DNA of 64,000 bases. Source: Dipteris shenzhenensis. Taxonomy: Eukaryota; Polypodiophyta; Polypodiopsida; Gleicheniales. Location: assembly GCA_047967505.1 (NCBI GenBank), contig CM106539.1; one strand, given 5' to 3'. The notes under the pieces are model-generated. The model was given only the letters and a program-made list of their open reading frames with translations. It made no database searches and had not been told where the DNA came from. Numbering within the stretch: position 1 is the first letter of the stretch; each line of letters opens with the position of its first letter. Below are positions 43,700 to 54,779 of this stretch, in pieces. Position numbers and translations under genes: made by a program.

Positions 43700-44049
43700 G
43701 ACAATCGCCCTTGCCAAAGCTCCTTAGTGTAGATTCCGCACTAGCTAGTGCCGCTCACCCTCCTTACTGTCGATTGGAGAGGCCCCTTGGAGATTGAGGG
43801 TTCCGTTCCCACTTTATGCTACCTTGGCAAAAATGCCTAGGCTTGATTTATTCCCACATGAGTCCCCATGAAAACAGATGCCTACAGTGGCGGCTCGCAC
43901 ATCCATGCCCCATTGGAGATGGAAGTGTGGCCTCTTCACCTAGGCTTTTCGGGGCTCTGCCACCCACAAAATTGCTTGTTCTAAAGAAAATTGTTGTTGA
44001 ATTAAATGGAGCATCTTCTGGCCTACTGAGACAATAGACAAAGAAAAGC
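43700..44049. other. Spacer, no gene recognised
   Basis: Upstream side of the fasciclin-like gene. Frames at 43816-44037 (plus) and 43848-44126 (minus) are short and motif-free. Confidence 0.35.
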
Positions 44050-44890
44050 GCCACTTCATAGGAAGGTGATCGATAGCCTAGAGTGAAACAAAATAGGATC
44101 CACCCATCGGAGGTCTCATTCACCACCCTTCTTGAAAAAAGGCATTAAAATGGTCAATCCTCCTAGCACTAAAATCCTAGCCTCTATGCTTATTATTCCA
44201 AGAGAGCCCCTTCAAATCAATCTCAACATTGTTTACAAACTCCCAACATAATCTACAAACTCCTAGAGCAACACTAGACCTTGCCATTGTATCGATTCCC
44301 CAATAGAGAACTCCCTACAAGAATGAAACCAATTAGAACCACGCTTATTCATATTCCAATCCCTACCTAATAGCCAATACCCACTAACTATACTCTTGTT
44401 AAGCACCTTCCAACAAGAGGCTTCCTCACCCCCACTATTCGGAGCATAGACATAGATTAGATTGAAATAGAATAAAGAGAAAGCTACCTCAACTCAAAGA
44501 AATGATCAAAGAGTTCCCTTTACAGCTCCTTCACATACGACACTTTTACACCAGAATTGTAGTATCACCCCCACTCCTAACAAAGACAGAGAAACCCATT
44601 ACACATAGTCGATGCTAATAGCAATCATCCTCCCCAAACTTTACCCCCTTGCAACAAGAAAATCAATACATTTGGTTCTCGAATCACCTTGAAACAACCA
44701 CTTTCCTCGCATTACCATAAGAATTTCATAAATGCCACGAAAGAATAGACACTTAAGCCTTGTAAAGTAGATCTCAAGACCCCATGGTATAATTATAGGG
44801 ACAAATCCTTGTAAGCATGGCATAGAAAGGGAAATCAGTTCTCTTCCATTACAGAGGTTCCTCATGGGCTCCTTGATTCTCTTAGGCATA
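44050..44890 (-). pseudogene. LINE endonuclease fragment (decayed)
   Basis: On the minus strand near 44330-44470 the frame reads FNLIYVYAPNSGGEEASCWK, then GYWLLGRDWNMNKRGSNWF. This is the h-x-V-Y-A-P-N and G-G-D-F-N pattern of plant L1-type LINE endonucleases, with GRDWN for GGDFN. Upstream, 44641-44889 is open for 82 codons and may be the preceding part. Stops interrupt both sides and no reverse transcriptase was found nearby. Confidence 0.6.
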
Positions 44891-45094
44891 TTACAATTAG
44901 ATTTTTTGCTGCATGCAGATCATTTTGTTCGTTTCCAAACTCTTCCAATGGTTTCTTGCTCTAAGATCCATTGAACACTTGCTCATGGTAATATACCTCT
45001 AATAGCTGCCCATCCACACCAGTCCTGGGCATCTGAACAAGAACAAACTCCTCCACAATGCATAAATTATCCCTTCCTATATAGGAATTCTCCC

Positions 45095-45350
45095 CTCGGG
45101 GGGTGCACCACTAAGAAATCCTAGGTATTAATGTGTTCAAGGGGTATTAAACAGCCCCTCAACTAAAAAAAAAATCCCAATAAAACCACCCCTCTTTACT
45201 TATGAACTAACGGATTTTTTTCTAAAGTTTAATTAAAAACCCCCTTCTATTATTGTAAACTTGTTAAATTTTTCCCAAAACTAAAATTAAAAGACCCCTC
45301 CTTTTGAATGCACATGGTAGACTAAAATTTTTAGAGGTTAACCCCCCGAG
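45095..45350 (+). mobile_element. MITE family B, copy 2
   Basis: The 256-bp element has ends CTCGGGGGGTGCACC and (reverse complement) CTCGGGGGGTTAACC. The flanks are ATTCTCCC (45087-45094) and ATTCCCCC (45351-45358), an 8-bp duplication with one mismatch. Its interior is collinear with 8362-8618. Confidence 0.87.
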
Positions 45351-47860
45351 ATTCCCCCATTGGTAAACTCACTTGGCAAGAGACCAAATATCTAAGAAAT
45401 AATAATCCCTTTCTTATTTAGGAGTTTTCACTCATTATTAGTAGCATCTAAGCCAAATTTCTACACCTCTGGCTGCTCCACAACCATGATAGGTTTCTCC
45501 CCTACAATCAATACAACCACTTGGAAGTGGGATCCCTAAACGACTCAACCCTAGATGGTTGATCCTTTAGTGACCATCCGTGGGAGCCTTTGCATCAATG
45601 ACAAAACCCCTTGCCTCTTGTATGCATAGTCTCCTTTGTTGCATGCAAGGCCTCCCTTACTACTTGTACAGCTCCTTGTGAACTTTCTATGAGCAACTTT
45701 TGGCATAATGACCTTTTTCCTTACAAATATAAGGAACTCACACAATAAGGGACTCATCAACACTAAAAGAAAAATTCATGGCCTAATGAGCATAGTGACC
45801 CTGGAAAACATGAAGGGGCATGACAAGCTCATTTACAAATTGCCTTAAACACACACAATGCAATAAGAAAAAACTTTTCCCAAGGAACCAAGCTTAGAGT
45901 CCTGCTCATGTTCAGGCTCAATAAGAAAACAGTATTTAAGACCAACTTCCTGCAATCCATTAGACACAGTCTCATGATCTCTTTGAGCAATATCTGAATG
46001 CAAGAATGTTCTCGCTTCATCATTTAATATCTATGAATACTTGCTACTGAGATTTTTTGCCTCAATATCAAAAAAGGACAATGAATCATCCAGACACAAG
46101 AACTCCCTTGTTAAAGGTAGCATGCACTTCTTTATCACATGCCTGAACAATCTTGTTCTTACTAACTATAAGATCAACCCTCTCCTCAACATTAATTGCC
46201 TCAAACATTAGACCTTTTCTCAAGGTCACCTTGGGGACATCATCAACATTAAGTGGTCGTTTGCACCCTTAATATGATCAAAAAATTATTCCATGCATTC
46301 TCCATGCATATAATTTAAGCTAAGGAAAAAAAACCTTGAATTTCCAATTGATTTCTTAGGTGAAAAAGTGGAGTATCCCAATTAGGTCCTCGCATCGAAT
46401 AAAAGTGATTACGTGAATTGATCAAACTAATCTCTTCTTGAATTTAGCTTAAGTGGAGTACCCCAATTAAACTAAAGGCGAAAAAGATGGCTTTAAACTT
46501 TCATGCAAAGGGGGGACTTGAAGTCAAAATCTCCATTAGTCTCTCTCAAGTCCATACCACAAGGCCACATGAAGATCTTGTATAAGAAGTAGAGTATAAG
46601 GGTTCTAATTCTCACCCTCATAAATAAGAGAGGGAAAGGGGGAAGAGGGGGGGTGCCTTCCTACAAAATAGAGGAATGTTCTCATTACCATACCCTTTCC
46701 ACCCCTCCCTTCCTATCTTTCTCACTAACATGACTCTTTTCCATTGTGGGACTTATTGCCTCACAGATGTGGTGCCAAGTTTTTACATCACAAACTAGTT
46801 GGAGTGCCTTTACAATGTAGAACTACAAGCATGCTCCATTAAGGCATGCATTGAACCCCTCCTCTATAACTCAGGTGGTATCATCTCTGATAAATCATTG
46901 GTGCACTTTCTTTTATGAAAATATCATAATGAAATAGACTTTTGATACTTGTTGATCTAGGAACAAGGTTATATCTCACAATTTCTACCATTTCTCATGT
47001 GCATAGTTGTACTAAGCATGTTGGCAACTCTATAAGGGCATGCAAAATAGTTGTGGGGTCTTCAATAGATTGCAATATATACTGACATTATGTAGGTCAA
47101 TCTTGTCATAAGCACTTTCAATCATATTCAATTAAAACAAGATATGCTATCCTTTTTATTGTTCTTCTTCTTGGACAGTGTTGTATTAAGAGCAATTAAT
47201 TTCTCACAACTTTTTTATTTTAATTTCTAGTAAGATTTTACCTTGGGGACCATCTCCTTCACCCCCCCACCCCATCCTACTCAATTGGCTAGGCATAGTA
47301 GTTCAAATGGCCTCCCTTCTTGCATATGTCAACTAAAAGTCTTAGAAGAAAGTTATCATCCCAAGTCCCCTTAATTTTCACTCCTATTCTTGTCCCAATA
47401 AATAATTTAACTTTTTCATTATCTTTTACGTACTAATGTTAATATTGGGAGCACCATTACTTTACCAATGGCAACAAAAATTTTCCAAGAGCGTCTTTTT
47501 TCCATATCTTGTGCTCTTTTGCATCTAGTCACTTTGTATATGATACATCTTATATGACTTTATTGGAATGCCATCTTGAATGATAAAATGTCATTTTGTA
47601 TGGTAAAATAAAAACTCAATTGGCAACAAAATTTTCCAAGAGCATCTCTTTTCCATAGCTCACACCCTTTTGCATCCAATGACCTTTTATGTAATACATT
47701 TTATACCACATTATTGTAATGTCATCTTGCATGATAAAATGAAAATGCAATGGATTTTAATGTCCAACAAGTCTATCTTTTGGCATTTTCATAAGTACCT
47801 ATCAATAAACCCTTTGAATTCTAGAACCTCTATCATTAAAAAAAGGTGTAGAGGCCTTAG
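45351..47860. other. Spacer, no gene recognised
   Basis: AT-rich with short minus-strand frames (45551-45763, 45829-46023) lacking motifs. A phrase GGCAACAAAA-TTTTCCAAGAGC followed by CACCTTTTGCATC-like text occurs twice, near 47465-47530 and 47622-47690, a local duplication. Confidence 0.4.
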
Positions 47861-47862
47861 CA

Positions 47863-47990
47863 GTCGGACGATTCACCTCCCAAATTTTCAGTGTACCACG
47901 TGCATTCAAAAGGAGGGGTATTATAATTCCACTTTTGGAAAAAATTTAACATGTTACAATACAAGAGGGTATTTTTAATTCAACTTTTTT
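47863..47990 (-). mobile_element. MITE family B, copy 3, truncated
   Basis: In reverse orientation the stretch ACCACGTGCATTCAAAAGG, AGGGGTATTATAATTCC and AATTTAACATGTTACAATA matches the right half of MITE B2. The other half and its terminus are missing, so no target duplication can be called. Confidence 0.6.
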
Positions 47991-48066
47991 TTTTAAAAAC
48001 TGAAAAAGTGAAAATTTTCACACATAATGCATAGTTAAATCATCTCAAAATTTACAGAAGGGGTGT

Positions 48067-48325
48067 CTTCTGGAATGGAAGCCTTTATGCAAAATTTGGC
48101 ATTGCAGAATCCCATCTCCACTAAGCTTTGCGAAAAGGCCGATCCCGTAATAGTGCCAAGGTAGCCAAGGCAGCCAAGGTGAGGTGGTAACGTTCCTCTA
48201 GTTGTCGTAAAAGATGCTTTGTTGAAAGAGGCCCACTAGATCCATGATGGCAATACACAACAGATGCTTGAGGGCATCCAACCAAGTTTGGTTGCCATCC
48301 TGCCCTTAGTCAAGAGCTCACAGGG
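48067..48325 (+). repeat. Direct repeat, first copy (about 260 bp)
   Basis: Collinear with 48723-48984, with about 90% identity by eye, from CTTCTGGAAT to CTTAGTC and GCTCACAGGGACA. No coding content is evident. Confidence 0.88.
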
Positions 48326-48326
48326 A

Positions 48327-48437
48327 CAAATAAGCATATGATGTTGAGGAGAATGGCACTGGCCAAACTTCAAAAAACCATTCTTCAAATAACCATATGA
48401 TGTTGAGGAGAATGGCACTAGCCAAACTTCAAAAAAT
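48327..48437 (+). repeat. Tandem duplication, 59-bp unit
   Basis: Units start CAAATAAGCATATGATG at 48327 and CAAATAACCATATGATG at 48386. Each contains GGAGAATGGCACT(G/A)GCCA, which shares its first 13 bases with the palindromes at 50.6-52.6 kb. Confidence 0.85.
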
Positions 48438-48722
48438 TTTGAATTAAAAAATTTCTCCCAATAATCGTAGAATTTTAGGCAGAAAATTCCAATGGAGAAT
48501 TCAAAATATTATTCATTTCGAATTTATAATGTTAAAAAGTCACATTTCAAGTTGCGTTACAATTTGAATTTCAAATTGAATTTGCATTTGTGAGGAATTC
48601 CTAAGGATTTTGGGTCCTTGCAATTGGTGCTAGAGAAGACACCTCAAATGCCACACTCACAAGCTGTGGTAATCGTGACTCAATGTGAAGACGTAGACTA
48701 CGAATTCTTGCATGTGCACAAG

Positions 48723-48984
48723 CTTCTGGAATTGAAGCATTTATGCAGAATTTGGCATTGCAGAATCCCATCTCCACTAAGCTTTGTGAAAAGGCCTGTC
48801 TCATAATAGTGCCAAGGTAGCCAAGGCAGCCAATGTGAGGCAGTAACATTCCTCTAGTTGTCGTAAAAGATGCTTTGTTGAAAGAGGGCCCATTGGAACC
48901 ATGATGGCAACACACAACAGATGCTTGAGGGCATCCAACCAAGTTTGGTTGCCATCCTGCCCTTAGTCTTCTTGCTCACAAGGA
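48723..48984 (+). repeat. Direct repeat, second copy
   Basis: Second copy of the 48067-48325 repeat, about 400 bp downstream of it. Confidence 0.88.
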
Positions 48985-49481
48985 CATTCCCTAGCATTGG
49001 GAATAGTGCAAAGTTTCTTCACTTCTGCTAGACACCTCTTCTCCTTTTGCTGGCTCGCATCTCATTTTTTCATCATCACTGCAAGATCTCTTCTCTCTCA
49101 GATGCAAACACAACCTTAGGCTATCTGCAAGAGGCCTTTAATGACAAAGGGCATAGGCCTTGGATGAGCTGTGAAATGATATCAACAAGAGATGCATCAC
49201 AGGCTTCAATAGTAAGAGGCACAGCACGGACTCAACCCAAAATTTGTGATGAAAAATAGTGGAAGCTTGGGAGGGGGATCTGTTACTATGACATGGCAAA
49301 TCTATAGCACTCACTGTAGCTACATAAATATTTTCTCTTATAGACTCGAGCTCTAAGACATTGGCTATGTTCTCTACAAGACACCCATTCCCTAGCTCAT
49401 TTCGCAAGAAGAAATGACAAAATTCCTTACCCATGATGAGTCTCACTATCAAACCACTTTTGGGCTAAGGTTGTTAATAAT

Positions 49482-49673
49482 GCGGTTTACATCCTTAATC
49501 ATAGCTATACAAAGGCACCCAAAGGTAAAACACCAAATAAGGCTTACAGTGGTAAGAAGCTATCTATCTCCCACTTCAGAACGTTTGGGTGTGAATGCTA
49601 TGCACATGTACCAAACAAAGAGGGAAACAAGCTACAACCAAAAATCACCAAATGTATCTTCTTAGAGATGATT
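49482..49673 (+). pseudogene. Copia integrase C-terminal fragment of a different family
   Basis: The plus strand reads AVYILNHSYTKAPKGKTPNK, AYSGKKLSISHFRTFGCECY, AHVPNKEGNKLQPKITKCIF without a stop. This is the end of a Ty1-copia integrase core (K-T-P-x-E-x-W-x-G-K-K-P, H-L-R-x-F-G-C). It differs from the element at 14670-20232, so it is a separate, older family. A stop follows at about 49677. Confidence 0.8.
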
Positions 49674-49679
49674 CATTGA

Positions 49680-50590
49680 TTCAAGAGTAGGCCATGAGAC
49701 GATTTGTAGATTCAAGAGCAAGAGCATGGAATTTGAGAGGGTGGTTTCGCTTCCCAAGAGAAGTCTCGATTCATTTCCCAAGAGGAGTCTATGATGATTT
49801 CCACCTTGGAGGGAGAGAAAGAGGTAGGGTTTTTTTATTTTTTTAGGGTTTTGTTTGTTTTTTTAAGATTGCTTTCTTTTAGTGATTTTTTTCGTTGGTT
49901 TTTTTACATCATAAGAAAGCCCATTCATGCTTCTTCATTAAATTTTCTTATCTAAAGGAGAACATTAAGTTCTTTAAATGCCACCATTATCCTTTAAAGA
50001 ACCAATGATTTCCAAAAAATCTCCTTCCACTAACATAAAAAGATAAAGAGACAAAATAATATCATATAGAATAAGATGGCAAACTGACCTCATGTAAATT
50101 GCACAATGATGTTTTGATAAGAGACTAAGAGATTTGGAAGCATTTTTTCATACTCTCTATCCATTCCTCTCCCACTTAGGACACCCCATTTGAGGCACCG
50201 CCAAATCTCACAATGATACTATAAAAAGAGGAGCATCTAGTTCATTAGTTTTGGACTAGTCGAGTCTTCACGTTTATTTTTATAAGTACTTCTACATCCT
50301 TGAACATTGTCAAAAATCTATTTGCCTCCCATCTTTTCTCAAATTGGGCTACATGGCTTTCTAGGTCTTCTTTAATGCAACCCATCAACTCGATAAATTT
50401 GAACTTGATGGCACAAATGGCTATTTTCTCAAATGTATTCATGGGAATTAGACAATGCACCCACATGCATGAGTACAACTGAGGGATTAGAAGCATCTTT
50501 CAACGAACAATAGATCCAAATAGGTGTGTCAATATGTTTTTAGGCTATTTGCAACACGAATTATTTTGACCTTGATTTCATTTCCCAAGA
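49680..50590. other. Spacer, no gene recognised
   Basis: AT-rich with a T-rich run at 49828-49905. The minus-strand frame 50245-50496 (83 codons) has no motif. Confidence 0.4.
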
Positions 50591-52640
50591 TAATGACTTT
50601 GCATCAGTGCCATTTCTCTATGTGGGTTTGGGGTTAATGGCACTCGTGCCATTCTCCACAATCCCACATGGAGAATGGCACCAGTGCCATTCTCCATAGG
50701 AAAGCCAAACTCACATGGAGAATGGTCCCCCACCACAAGGACTTATTTGTTGGTCTTATGAATTTTTTTGGTTGTAGTTTGTTCATAATTAATTACCTAT
50801 AATTTGGGGATGGCTATCAGATGCAAGGAAAAGGTCATGTTGATGGTGGAAATAATTCATGATTTAGAAAATGTTTTTCCAAATTATCAAAATTTTATGC
50901 ATGCATTCATGGATTCTAGAGATTGGCACCAGTGCCATTCTCTAAAAACCCACTAGGGGATTGGCATCAGTGCCATTTCTCTATGTGGGTTGGTGGAGAA
51001 TGGCACTAGTGCCATTCGCCACAATCCCACATGGAGAATGGCACAAGTGACATTCTCCATAGGAAAGCCAGACTCACAGGGAGAATGGCACCAGTGCCAT
51101 TCTCCACAATCCCACATGGAGAATGGCACTCGTGCCAATTTCCCCCACCACAAGGACTTCTTTGTTGGTCTTATGGAATTTTTTGGTTGTAGTTTATTCA
51201 TAATTAATTAGCTATAATTGTAATGAGAGGGGATGGCTATTGGATGTAGGGACAAGGTCATCTTGATGGTGGAAATAATTCATGCTTTAGAAAAAGTTTT
51301 TTCAAATTATCAAAAATTTTATGCACGCATTCATGGATTTTGTAGATTGGCACCAATGCCATTCTCCAAAAACCCACTAGGGGATTGGCATCAGTGCCAT
51401 TTCTCTGTGGGTTTGGGGAGAATGGCACTGGTGCCATTCTCCACGATCTAACATGGAAAATGGCACCAATGCCATTCTCCATAGGAAAGCCAGACTAACA
51501 TGGACAATGGCACCAGTGTCATTCTCCACAATCCCACATCGAGAATGGCACTGGTGCCATTCTCCCTTCCACAAGGACATCTTTGTTGGTCTTGTGAAAT
51601 GCTTTGGTTGTAGTTTGTTCATAATTAATTACCTGTAATCGTAATGAGAGGGGATGGCTATCAGATGTGGGGACAAGGTCATGAAGATGGTGGAAATAAT
51701 TCATGCTTTAGAAAAAGCTTTATCAAATTACCAAAACATTTATTCATGCATTCATGGTTTCTAGAGATTGTTGGCACCAGTGCCATTCTCCAAAAACTAC
51801 ATCTGATAGCCATCCCCTCTTGTTACAATTACAGGAACTTAATTATGAACAAACTACAACGAAAGAATTTCATAAGACCAACAAAGATGTCCTTGTAGTG
51901 GGGCAGAATGGCACCAGTGCCATTCTCCATGTGGGATTGTGGAGAATGGCACTTGTGCCATTCTCCATGTGAGTCTGGCTTTCCTATGGAGAATGGCATT
52001 GGTGTCATTCTCCATCTGGGATTGTGAAGAATTTCATAAGACCAAAAGATATGTCCTTGCATTTCGGGGAGAATGGCATTGGTGCCATTCTCCATGTGAG
52101 AATTATTTCCTATGGGCAATGGCACTAGTGCCAATCTCCATGTGCATTTATGGAGAATGGCACCAGTGCCATTTTCCCCAAACCCACATAGAGAAATGGC
52201 ATTGATGCCAATCCCTTAGTGGGATTTTGGATATTGGCCCCAAGGTTTAGAATGGCACAGGTGCCATTCTCCATAAACCCACATGGAGATCAGCACTAGC
52301 GCCATTGCCCATAGGAAAGCCAAACTCACATGTAGAATTGCACCGGTGCCATTCTCCCCCAAATGCAAGGACATCTTTGTTGGTCTTATGATATTCTTCA
52401 CAATCCCAAATGGAAAATGGCACTAGTGCTATTCTCCCTAGGAAAGTCGGACTCCAATGGTGAATGGCACCAGTGCCATTCTCCATAGTCCTGCACAGAG
52501 AATGGCAGTGGTGCCATTCTCCCCCACTACAAGGACATCTTTGTTGGTCTTATGAAATTTGTTGGTTGTAGTTTTCTCATAATTAATTTCTTGTAATCAT
52601 AATGAGAGGGGATGGCTATCAGATGTGGAGACAAGGTCAT
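50590..52640. repeat. Palindrome array: GAATGGCAC-NN-GTGCCATTC, about 28 copies
   Basis: Palindromes of about 26 bp built on GGAGAATGGCAC, two variable bases, and GTGCCATTCTCC recur every 40-60 bp in groups of four to six. Groups are separated by a conserved block (CCACAAGGACTTCTTTGTTG, TTAATTACCTATAAT, GGGGATGGCTATCAGATG, ATTCATGCTTTAGAAAAAG). Block starts near 50733, 51147 and 51560 give a higher-order period of about 415 bp. From about 51790 the block appears in inverse orientation, and near 52505-52640 it is direct again. The frames reading ENGTGAI or WRMALVPFS are translations of the repeat. Confidence 0.93.
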
Positions 52641-53274
52641 GAGGGGGAAAGGGGAAAAAAAGATTGGAAAAAGGTTGAGTTTGGTTAGTTCTTGATAGTT
52701 TGGTACCTTTGCGACAAAATAAAAGGTTTGAATATGATGATGTGCACCATTTCATCAATGATATGAATGAATTTAGCCAAAATATGGAGATCGCTTGGGG
52801 AAATAATCATTTCACATAGTACATGGTAATCTCTAACTTACATGTCAAGATGAAATTAATGGTGTAGACTCTTCCAATGTGGATGCCCATTCATAGACTT
52901 TAAAATTTGTAATGGGGACGAGCATATTCTGAGCGAAATCTTCCGAGCGTCCGAGCGAAGGAAAAAAAAAGCTTCCAACTATGCATAAATATGGCAAAAA
53001 TCGATCAGAAGAAAACATAGTTTCACTTAGAAATATGCAAAGTATTATAGCAATGCCTATTTTATACAAAAATCTTTAGGTGAATCTGTAGGAATGGTGA
53101 GAGCATAATGGGATGGCTTTTGAAGAAACCCACATGTAGAGTAGACTTCTCTATGAAAATTCCCTTATGATCCTTCTTACAACTTTTACTTAATAGGGGG
53201 TGACATTGAAAACCCTCTCTCAACCTATCTTCATGAAAGAGTTTCTTCAAAGAAAACTCATTGAAGCAAGCCAT

Positions 53275-53350
53275 CCAGGTAGTTTCGCCAGCGAAACCCC
53301 TTTGAAGCAAGTCTCCCAAGGTAGTTTCGCTAGCGAAACTACCTTGGACA
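53275..53350. repeat. Paired palindromes around TTTCGC(C/T)AGCGAAA, one perfect over 32 bp
   Basis: 53316-53347 is a perfect 32-bp inverted repeat centred on GCTAGC. A degenerate sister (GGTAGTTTCGCCAGCGAAAC) lies 40 bp upstream at 53279-53298. Function unknown. It could be a decayed LTR or a regulatory hairpin. Confidence 0.85.
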
Positions 53351-54164
53351 GCACTTTTAAAAGTGACATAACTTTCATATCCAATGTCCAAATATAGTCA
53401 TTCAACCACTCAAATTGATCGGAACACCCCATTTGAGCACATCTATGGAGTTATATTTTGGAAAATATTTCATATATAGCATTAAATATTACATGTATTT
53501 TATGAGAGTGATATATAAGCCCAAGTTAATACTTATTTATAGTAATTTAAACTTCTTTAGAAACATGTCCATAAATATGCTATAAAAACACTAAAAAGAT
53601 ATTGCCATATGATATAAATGTGTTAATAAGTAATTATATATGCATAGTATTATTACATTGAGAGTGATTATAAGGAATGTTTCTTAAAGGAATCAACACT
53701 TTTTTAAGGTAATAACAGGGGTACAAAGGGATGTCTCTAAATAAGAAAATTATGTTGTGTAAAAATGAATGAGTGACTAGTCTATATATTTTTATGATAA
53801 AGGGATCTAGTTCTAGTGAAAATAAAAGTGTAAAAACCATGTTTCCTAAAGAAAAACATTTTTAAAAATCTCTTGAAAAACAGCTCAGATAAACCTGCTC
53901 ATAGGTTTTTGCTCGTAAAATTGACGCATCCATTTGTAATTTAGTTATGTGATGTGCAATAAAGTCAATGTATCAAGGCTACGAAAAGGAAAATTTTGAG
54001 TTTTTTGATGTAAACTATAGGTTTCCAGCTTTGGGCTGTGCCGAGGCTGTGCCAATTCTATGCTTTTGGAGTTATGTTGAAAGTAAGTACTTTTTAAATT
54101 TGGGTTTGGGTTTTGGGCCCTGTATAAACCAAAGGAATTGCAATAAAGAAAGAAAATTTTAAGG

Positions 54165-54430
54165 GTAGTGGAGAGGGCACCGGTGAAAATGATGCAGATG
54201 CAGAGAGAGGAGAGGTGGGGAGCGAGGTGGAGCATAAGGTTGGAAGGTAGGGGGAGCGACGGTTGCAAAGAGGAGAGGGAGAGGTGGGGTGGAGAGGGCA
54301 GGGAGAGGACAGGGAGGTAGTGAGAGGGAGAGGTAGGTGGGAGAGGACAGGGTCACAAAGGGAGAGGGAGAGGGAGGGTGGAGAGGACAAAGTTGCAAAG
54401 GGAGAGAGAGAGGCAAGGGAGATAAGAAGG
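54165..54430 (+). repeat. Purine-rich GAGAGGGAGAGG tract
   Basis: Almost pure purine on the plus strand with GGAGAGGACAGG-type units. The Ser/Pro/Leu-rich minus-strand frames here are composition artefacts. Confidence 0.85.
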
Positions 54431-54779
54431 AGTTTATGTTGAAAATAAGTATTTTTAAAAATTATGTTTTTGTGCCCTATATAAAGGAATTAGGTCTCAT
54501 TTTCATTTCCTTGTTTAAAGAACTCTCCACTCCCATAGTCCAACACCCCCTCCCACTTGCCCCTAATCTCCCATCCCCTTCTCCCCCTCTCACTCCATCC
54601 CCCATGGCCAAGACAAAGCAGATGGCCAAGAAGCTTGGCTAGCCTACCACCCCTTGTAATGACACCTCTACGAGCAATCCACCATCCCACCCACAACCCA
54701 TAGCAGAAGCACCCCCCTCAAGGGAACCATCCTGGCCTCAAAAGATTCTAGTGCGGAGGAATGTTGCGGAGGAATGACA

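Noticed and set aside
50953-52486. Many short frames reading ENGTGAI, WRMALVPFS and similar in the 51-52.5 kb region
   Set aside because: They are translations of the palindromic repeat in different phases, with no start context or conservation as protein.
50590-52640. CRISPR-like array
   Set aside because: Repeat-spacer appearance is superficial. The repeats are palindromes with conserved inter-repeat text, in a plant nuclear context, without cas genes.
54604-54642. MAKTKQMAKKLG, reminiscent of the start of histone H3
   Set aside because: A stop follows after 12 codons and the continuation is not histone-like. The upstream region is spacer.
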